Source: DAOPYE01 sp035352715
Lineage (GTDB): Bacteria; Acidobacteriota; Holophagae; Holophagales; Holophagaceae
Direction of reading: 5' to 3'
DNA: 10,977 bases
NCBI GenBank assembly: GCA_035352715.1
Contig: DAOPYE010000084.1
Span: 1 to 10,977, forward strand
Shown: positions 6,982-10,977 of the stretch, in pieces
How the letters are laid out: each line of letters begins with the position of its first letter
Position numbering within the stretch: position 1 is the stretch's first letter
Program-made: the position numbers and the translations under genes
The notes under the pieces: model-generated
The model's database searches: none
The model's input: only the letters and a program-made list of their open reading frames with translations
Told to the model about the DNA's origin: nothing

Positions 6982-7978
6982 AATCCGCCTTGTCGTTGAA
7001 TCCGCCGGTTCTCGGCTGGATCGCTTCCTGACCGATAGCCACCCCGAGGTGCCGCGCTCGCGCTGGGACGCATGGATCCGCGAAGGCCGCGTGATCCTGA
7101 ATGGACAGCCGGTGTCCAAAAGTGGCACCAAGCTGCGGGTCGGCGATGTGCTGGAAACCGGATTGCCCGATGTGGCGCCGCCGGCCGCCGATCTGAGCCC
7201 TGAAGCCATGGATCTGCCGACGCTCTTCGAGGACGATCGCCTGTGGATCATCAACAAGCCTGCCGGTCTGGTGGTGCACCCGGGGCCCGGGCATCCCAGC
7301 GGAACGGTTGTCAACGCCCTGCTGGCGCGCATCCGAGATGGGTGGAGCCTGTCTTCCGATGCGAGTGCGGAAGGGGATGAGCCCACCGAGGACGATGTGC
7401 CTCCGACCCCGTGGCCCGGCCTGGTGCATCGCCTGGATCGCTACACGACCGGATGCCTGGCCCTGGCCAAAGATGAAGCCGCCATGGCCCATCTCCAGGC
7501 CCAGTTCAAGGCGCGAAGCGTGGAGAAGCGCTACCTCGCCCTGGCCCGAAACTCCCGGCGCCTGCCCGAGCTCGGCAGCCTGCTGGTGGACGAGCCCATC
7601 GCGCGCCATCGTGTGGATCGCATGAAGATGACGATTTCCGCTGCCGGTCGGCCTTCGCAGACGCGCTTTCGCGTGCTGGCGCGGGCGCGCGGACTGGCGC
7701 TGGTGGAGTGCGAGCTGCTTACGGGGCGAACCCACCAGATCCGCGTGCACCTGTCCCACATCGGTGCGCCCATCCTGGGCGACACGCTCTATGGCGGCGC
7801 GCCGCAATGGCAGGAGGAGGGCGGCCAGATCTTTCCGTGTCCGCATCCCGCGCTGCACGCCTGGAAGCTGGCGCTGGATCACCCGGGCGACGGCCGTCGC
7901 CTCGACGTGCAGGCCCCGCTGCCCGAGGCCTTCTGCGAATGCCTGGCCCGCATCGGCCTGGCCGATGTCCTGGCCTGA
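6974..7978 (+). CDS. RluA/RluD-family rRNA pseudouridine synthase
   Basis: Cytoplasmic enzyme (334 aa) that isomerises specific uridines in structured RNA, most likely 23S rRNA. An S4 RNA-binding domain occupies about 12-75 (SRLDRFLTDSHPEVPRSRWDAWI, then GRVILNGQPVSKSGTKLRVGD). The catalytic domain begins with LFEDDRLWIINKPAGLVVHPGPGHPSGTVVNAL. The active-site motif HRLD is at 152-155 with Asp155 as nucleophile, and GRTHQIRVHLSHIGAPILGDTLYGG is the conserved C-terminal block. The motif continues RYTTG instead of the common KDTSG/KDTTG. An acidic, Ser-rich stretch (about 122-146) sits just before the active-site block. The domain order matches RluD, but the exact target uridine cannot be assigned. 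The ATG overlaps the end of lgt by 8 nt, so the genes are co-transcribed; AAAGG lies just upstream. Confidence 0.93.
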   Translation: MPEIRLVVESAGSRLDRFLTDSHPEVPRSRWDAWIREGRVILNGQPVSKSGTKLRVGDVLETGLPDVAPPAADLSPEAMDLPTLFEDDRLWIINKPAGLVVHPGPGHPSGTVVNALLARIRDGWSLSSDASAEGDEPTEDDVPPTPWPGLVHRLDRYTTGCLALAKDEAAMAHLQAQFKARSVEKRYLALARNSRRLPELGSLLVDEPIARHRVDRMKMTISAAGRPSQTRFRVLARARGLALVECELLTGRTHQIRVHLSHIGAPILGDTLYGGAPQWQEEGGQIFPCPHPALHAWKLALDHPGDGRRLDVQAPLPEAFCECLARIGLADVLA

Positions 7979-8015
7979 TCTGCGCCTTGGACATCTTGGA
8001 ATAGACCGGCTTCGT

Positions 8016-8026
8016 GGCATCATGCC
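8016..8026. promoter_or_regulatory. Short inverted repeat in the rluD-protease gap
   Basis: GGCAT-C-ATGCC is a perfect 5-bp inverted repeat around one base, 26 nt before the protease ATG in a 74-bp gap. It could be an operator half-site pair, but this length arises by chance. No T-run follows, so it is not a terminator. Confidence 0.2.
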
Positions 8027-8052
8027 TCTGAAACTTTTCCAAGGCCCGTTTG

Positions 8053-9228
8053 ATGTCAAATGAACCCGCTCGCCCCACAGCTTGGCTCGGCTGGCTCGCG
8101 GCCGCCATCGCCCTCGCCGCCCTGGCCTGGGTGTGGACCGAACGCCGACGGACTCTGGAGCCGCCCCGGGAGCATGAGATCCGCATGGTGGATTCGCCAG
8201 GCGTCATCCGGACGGGGGGTGATCCATCGGCGCCGGGCCGCGCCCAGGGCGAATCCTGGGAGAAGGTGGTGGCCCGGATGTTGCCCGCGGTGGTGCAGGT
8301 GGAAACGTCCAGGGGACTGGGAAGCGGCTTTTTCGTCTCGGCGGATACGGTGCTCACCAATTACCACGTCGTGGCGGGCGAATCCTACGTGACCATCCGC
8401 TACAGCGACAAATCCACGGCCCAGGCCAGCGTCTCGACCCAGTCCCGGGATTACGACGTGGCCGTGCTCAAGGTGTGGGCGCCGCGCTCGGGCCAGGTCA
8501 GCATCCCCTTCGGCGTGGCGGCGGGGCTTCATTCCGGTCAGGAAGTCGTCGCCATCGGTTCGCCGCGCGGGATGCAGAACACGGTCACGCGGGGCATCGT
8601 CAGCGGGCTCCGGCAGCTCGGCCAGGTCTCGCTCGTGCAGATGGACGCCGCTCTGAATCCCGGTAATAGCGGCGGCCCCCTGATCGATCAGAGCGGGGCT
8701 GCGGTGGCGATCAACACCATGATGTTCCGGGATAGCCAAGGCCTGAATTTCTCCGTGGCCATCGAGCATGCCCAGGCGCTGATCGAGGGCCGGGCCCAGG
8801 CCCCCGTCGCGCCCCTGGCGGAAGGCGAAACCGCTGGAAGCGGCCGGATGCCTTCGGCGTCCATCCCGACGGAGACCGAGCAGGTCCGGTTGCGGGGCAC
8901 CCAGGTGCTGGAGGCCAAGCTCGCCGCCATCGCCTATCGCGCGGCGACCCTGGACGACGCCTGGGCGCGGTTCATGGCGGTGGGCTTCGAGGGCACATCC
9001 ACGGGCAGCTTCGACCGCGCCTGGTACGCGGTCTGGGAACCGGAAACACTGAAAGGCAAGCCGCGCCTGGGCTACGAAGGGAGCTTTGCCGAGCTGAAAC
9101 GGAGGGCCGGCGAGATCCGGGAGTGGGTGCATGCCGCCGAGGACGAGGCGCGGCGGGCGGATGTCTACCCTGGCGTTCGGCGGGAGCTGCGCCAGAAATA
9201 CCGGCTCGATTATCCGGGATGGAACTGA
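8053..9228 (+). CDS. Membrane-anchored trypsin-like serine protease (S1C/HtrA-type) without PDZ domain
   Basis: A 391-aa protein with one N-terminal transmembrane segment (about 11-28, WLGWLAAAIALAALAWVW) followed by TERRR, then a linker and a trypsin-fold domain at about 68-245. The catalytic triad is intact: His105 in TNYHVV, Asp135 in DYDVAVLKV, Ser206 in NPGNSGGPL. The spacing and surrounding blocks (GLGSGFFVSADTVLTNYHVV, VAIGSPRGMQNTVTRGIVS) are those of DegP/HtrA proteases, so periplasmic protein quality control is likely. HtrA proteins usually carry one or two PDZ domains; here about 145 residues follow instead, with no PDZ pattern. That part is a Pro/Ala/Gly linker (250-272), then a charged, largely helical region rich in Trp, Tyr, Arg and Glu. 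ATG 8053 is used rather than the adjacent TTG at 8050. AAGG lies about 9 nt upstream. Confidence 0.88.
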   Translation: MSNEPARPTAWLGWLAAAIALAALAWVWTERRRTLEPPREHEIRMVDSPGVIRTGGDPSAPGRAQGESWEKVVARMLPAVVQVETSRGLGSGFFVSADTVLTNYHVVAGESYVTIRYSDKSTAQASVSTQSRDYDVAVLKVWAPRSGQVSIPFGVAAGLHSGQEVVAIGSPRGMQNTVTRGIVSGLRQLGQVSLVQMDAALNPGNSGGPLIDQSGAAVAINTMMFRDSQGLNFSVAIEHAQALIEGRAQAPVAPLAEGETAGSGRMPSASIPTETEQVRLRGTQVLEAKLAAIAYRAATLDDAWARFMAVGFEGTSTGSFDRAWYAVWEPETLKGKPRLGYEGSFAELKRRAGEIREWVHAAEDEARRADVYPGVRRELRQKYRLDYPGWN

Positions 9229-9353
9229 TCCCCGGGGGATTACCTGATCCGGGTGGTCGACTATGTCTCGTCATCCTTTGTGTTTTCACTGCCTTTCGCA
9301 TCTGGTCTGCCGCGCGCGGTGCGGATAGACTGGGCTTGCGAAGTCCAGCTTGG

Positions 9354-9400
9354 TTCCCGCAGATTCTGGTGCATGCACCCCTAGCGGACCACAACGGGAA
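9354..9400. repeat. Nested inverted repeats: candidate operator or structured leader
   Basis: GGTGCATGCACC (9368-9379) is a perfect 12-bp palindrome. It is enclosed by a second inverted repeat, TTCCCG at 9354-9359 and CGGGAA at 9395-9400. The whole lies about 130-175 bp upstream of the scaffold start. A dimeric regulator site or an RNA fold are both possible. No known motif such as an IscR or Fur box is recognised. Confidence 0.4.
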
Positions 9401-9513
9401 ACGCACGTAGGTTGAGGCAGCCATAAGGAAAACACCGCTCACGCGCGGCGCTCCGGGGACTGTACTTCTCGACTGATCGCAACCCTTTGAAATCCAAATC
9501 ATGCTCTCTCAAC

Positions 9514-9520
9514 AAGGAGG
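9514..9520 (+). promoter_or_regulatory. Strong ribosome binding site of the Fe-S scaffold gene
   Basis: AAGGAGG, a near-perfect complement of the 16S rRNA 3' end, ends 7 nt before ATG 9528. It rejects the in-frame ATG at 9501, which lies upstream of it, and suggests strong translation. Confidence 0.85.
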
Positions 9521-9527
9521 TTCCCGA

Positions 9528-10220
9528 ATGATCTACTCGGCGGAAGTCGAACACATGTGCGTCGTGGCGAAGGGCCCGAATCATGGCCCCGCCCCCATTC
9601 CCCAGGAAGGCAAGTGGGTGCAGGCCAAGGAGATCAAGGATATCTCCGGCCTGACGCACGGCATCGGCTGGTGTGCCCCCCAGCAGGGCGCCTGCAAGCT
9701 GACCCTGAACGTCAAGGAAGGCATCATCCAGGAAGCCCTGGTCGAGACCATCGGCTGCTCCGGCATGACCCACAGCGCCGCCATGGCCGCCGAGATCCTG
9801 GCGGGCAAGACGCTGCTGGAAGCCCTGAACACCGATCTGGTGTGTGACGCCATCAACGTCGCCATGCGCGAACTGTTCCTGCAGATCGCCTACGGCCGCA
9901 CCCAGACGGCCTTCTCCGAGGACGGCCTGCCCATCGGCGCCGGCCTGGAGGATCTGGGCAAGGGCTTGCGCAGCCAGGTGGGCACCATGTACGGCACGGT
10001 GGCCAAGGGCGTGCGCTACCTGGAGATGGCCGAGGGCTACGTGACGAGGCTCGCCCTGGACGAGGGCGACGAGGTCATCGGGTACGAGTTCGTGCACCTG
10101 GGCAAGATGATGGAATCCATCCAGAAGGGCGTCGAGCCCGCCGAGGCCCTGGCCAAGGCCACCTCCAAGTACGGCCGCTTCGACGAAGCCGCCAGGACCA
10201 TCAACCCCCGGCACCAGTAG
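9528..10220 (+). CDS. NifU-N-like iron-sulfur cluster assembly scaffold protein (GGGtGRT partner)
   Basis: A 230-aa soluble protein of the IscU/NifU N-terminal-like superfamily. The diagnostic stretch is IGCSGMTHSAAMAAEILAGKTLLEAL at about 75-100, equivalent to the GCxxxxASxSxxxxxxxGxxxxEA block of NifU/IscU, with Cys77 as a cluster-ligand candidate. Other cysteines are Cys11, Cys49 and Cys56 (GWCAPQQGAC) and Cys106, so enough ligands exist for a cluster, though the spacing differs from classical IscU. The C-terminal half (about 115-230) is an extra region not found in IscU. In annotated genomes this type of scaffold often precedes a gene for a GGGtGRT protein, as here, 19 nt downstream. The strong ribosome binding site and strict codon choice (every lysine is AAG) suggest high expression. 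A role in Fe-S or metal-cofactor assembly is inferred; the client is unknown. Confidence 0.8.
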   Translation: MIYSAEVEHMCVVAKGPNHGPAPIPQEGKWVQAKEIKDISGLTHGIGWCAPQQGACKLTLNVKEGIIQEALVETIGCSGMTHSAAMAAEILAGKTLLEALNTDLVCDAINVAMRELFLQIAYGRTQTAFSEDGLPIGAGLEDLGKGLRSQVGTMYGTVAKGVRYLEMAEGYVTRLALDEGDEVIGYEFVHLGKMMESIQKGVEPAEALAKATSKYGRFDEAARTINPRHQ

Positions 10221-10225
10221 GCGAG

Positions 10226-10231
10226 AAGGAG
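10226..10231 (+). promoter_or_regulatory. Ribosome binding site of the GGGtGRT gene
   Basis: AAGGAG ends 8 nt before ATG 10240, inside the 19-nt gap after the scaffold stop. It fixes the start and shows independent initiation on the shared mRNA. Confidence 0.8.
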
Positions 10232-10239
10232 ATTCGGAC

Positions 10240-10977
10240 ATGGCTCTGTTTGAAAGCTACGAGCGGCGGATGCCGCAGATCGAGAAGGTGCTGAAGCAGC
10301 ACGGGCTCGTCTCCCTGGAAGAGGCGAAGGCCATGACCGACGCCAAGGGCGTGGACGTCTACGGCATCGTGAAGGGCATCCAGCCCATCTGCTTCGAGAA
10401 CGTGTGCTGGGCCTACATCCTCGGGGCCGCCATCGCCCTCAAGAAAGGCCAGACCAAGGCGGTGGACATCGCCATCTCCCTGGGCGAGGGCATGCAGGCC
10501 TTCTGCATCCCCGGCTCCGTGGCCGACGACCGCAAGGTGGGCCTCGGCCACGGCAACCTGGCCTCCATGCTGCTGAAGGAGGAGACCAAGTGCTTCGCCT
10601 TCCTGGCGGGGCACGAGTCCTTCGCCGCCGCCGAAGGCGCCATCGGCCTGGCCCGGAGCGCCAACAAGGCCCGCAAGGAGCCCCTGCGCGTGATCCTGAA
10701 CGGCCTGGGCAAGGATGCCGCCCAGATCATCTCCCGCATCAACGGCTTCACCTACGTGCAGACGAAGTTCGACTACGCCACCGGCCAGGTCAACATCGTC
10801 AAGGAAATCGCCTACTCCAACGGCGAGAAGGCCAAGGTCCGCTGCTACGGCGCCGATGACGTCCGCGAGGGCGTGGCGATCCTGCACAGCGAGGGCGTGG
10901 ATGTGTCCATCACGGGCAACTCCACCAACCCCACCCGCTTCCAGCACCCCGTGGCCGGCACCTACAAGAAGGAGTGC
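10240..10977 (+). CDS. GGGtGRT family protein, N-terminal 246 residues (runs off window)
   Basis: The sequence matches my recollection of the GGGtGRT protein family, named for a C-terminal motif that would lie beyond the window edge. Recognisable blocks: MALFESYERRMPQIEKVL at the start, then YGIVKGIQPICFEN. After these come AFCIPGSVADDRKVGLGHGNLASMLL, FLAGHESFAAAEGAIG, VSITGNSTNPTRFQHPVAGTYKKEC. The biochemical role of the family is unknown to me. Cysteines at 51, 56, 89, 118, 202 and 246, and invariant-looking Gly/His clusters (GLGHGN, GHESFAAAEG), suggest a metal, cluster or nucleotide site, but this is speculation. No signal peptide or membrane helix is present, so it is cytoplasmic. Codon use is extremely biased (nearly all Lys AAG, mostly C-ending Ile/Phe/Asn), as in its scaffold partner. 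The family usually has around 330 residues, so roughly a quarter is missing here. Confidence 0.87.
   Translation, partial: MALFESYERRMPQIEKVLKQHGLVSLEEAKAMTDAKGVDVYGIVKGIQPICFENVCWAYILGAAIALKKGQTKAVDIAISLGEGMQAFCIPGSVADDRKVGLGHGNLASMLLKEETKCFAFLAGHESFAAAEGAIGLARSANKARKEPLRVILNGLGKDAAQIISRINGFTYVQTKFDYATGQVNIVKEIAYSNGEKAKVRCYGADDVREGVAILHSEGVDVSITGNSTNPTRFQHPVAGTYKKEC

Larger units (their letters stand above)
9229..9527. other. Intergenic region upstream of the Fe-S scaffold/GGGtGRT pair
   Basis: These 299 bp carry no convincing gene. Directly after the protease stop, variants of ATCC-GGG recur: ATCCGGGAT at 9212-9220 and ATCCCCGGGGGAT at 9228-9240, the latter too tight to be a normal terminator hairpin and without a T-run. 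The middle holds the palindrome at 9368-9379 nested in a longer inverted repeat. The promoter of the downstream pair should lie here, but no -35/-10 pair is good enough to call. A 63-codon frame from 9219 to 9410 has no recognisable similarity and no good ribosome binding site. Confidence 0.6.

Noticed and set aside
6115..7386. Upstream in-frame extension of lpxD giving a 756-residue protein
   Set aside because: It is antisense to lgt and rluD, low-complexity, and has no LpxD similarity; lpxD has its own ATG with GGAGG at the family's normal start.
8022..8063. 13-codon frame (MPLKLFQGPFDVK) overlapping the protease start as a possible leader peptide
   Set aside because: No ribosome binding site and no regulatory codon run; the TGA overlap near the protease ATG is probably chance.
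9228..9240. ATCCCCGGGGGAT as a terminator for the protease gene
   Set aside because: A palindrome with a one-base centre cannot form a good hairpin and there is no following T-run.
9219..9410. 63-codon frame with a hydrophobic stretch after the protease
   Set aside because: It begins inside the protease end without a good ribosome binding site and shows no recognisable family; codon use is unlike the neighbours.
9381..10241. Minus-strand open frame of 286 residues opposite the scaffold gene
   Set aside because: Repetitive Gly/His/Ala/Leu composition typical of the antisense of a codon-biased gene; the plus strand has a recognised family and a strong ribosome binding site.
10201..10947. Minus-strand open frame of 248 residues opposite the GGGtGRT gene
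   Set aside because: Antisense shadow caused by strong C/G-ending codon bias in the real gene.

Overview
This GC-rich window is tightly packed with genes and looks like chromosomal core sequence from a Gram-negative bacterium. An LpxD acyltransferase implies lipid A and an outer membrane. BshC and BshB1 imply bacillithiol as the low-molecular-weight thiol. The last two genes are an Fe-S scaffold-like protein and a GGGtGRT protein, a pairing I associate mainly with anaerobes. Together these suggest an Acidobacteriota member of the Holophagae (Geothrix/Holophaga type). This placement is inference from gene content and is not proven.

Minus-strand block (1-6114). In transcription order it holds lpxD, a small protein that looks like an inactivated Nudix domain, an MFS exporter with an apparent -1 frameshift, bshC, bshB1, tilS, and the start of a secreted Dcp-like M3 peptidase that runs off the left edge. 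bshC/bshB1, bshB1/tilS and tilS/dcp each overlap by 4 nt (ATGA, GTGA, ATGA), and only 9-10 nt separate the MFS gene from bshC. The block is probably one transcription unit with translational coupling. Several starts sit well inside the longest possible reading frames; the overlaps, ribosome binding sites and protein alignments fix them.

Divergent plus-strand block (6172-9228). lgt (prolipoprotein diacylglyceryl transferase) overlaps an RluA/RluD-type pseudouridine synthase gene by 8 nt. A membrane-anchored trypsin-like (S1C/HtrA-type) protease follows; it lacks a PDZ domain and has an unassigned C-terminal region. The lpxD-lgt divergent gap is only 57 bp and carries a tandem 10-bp repeat.

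Right end (9229-10977). A 299-bp non-coding stretch contains a perfect 12-bp palindrome nested in a longer inverted repeat. A two-gene unit follows: a NifU-N-like Fe-S scaffold protein and the first 246 residues of a GGGtGRT family protein. Both use C/G-ending codons almost exclusively, consistent with high expression. This pair is the least understood system in the window. No tRNA, rRNA, CRISPR array or insertion sequence was seen.
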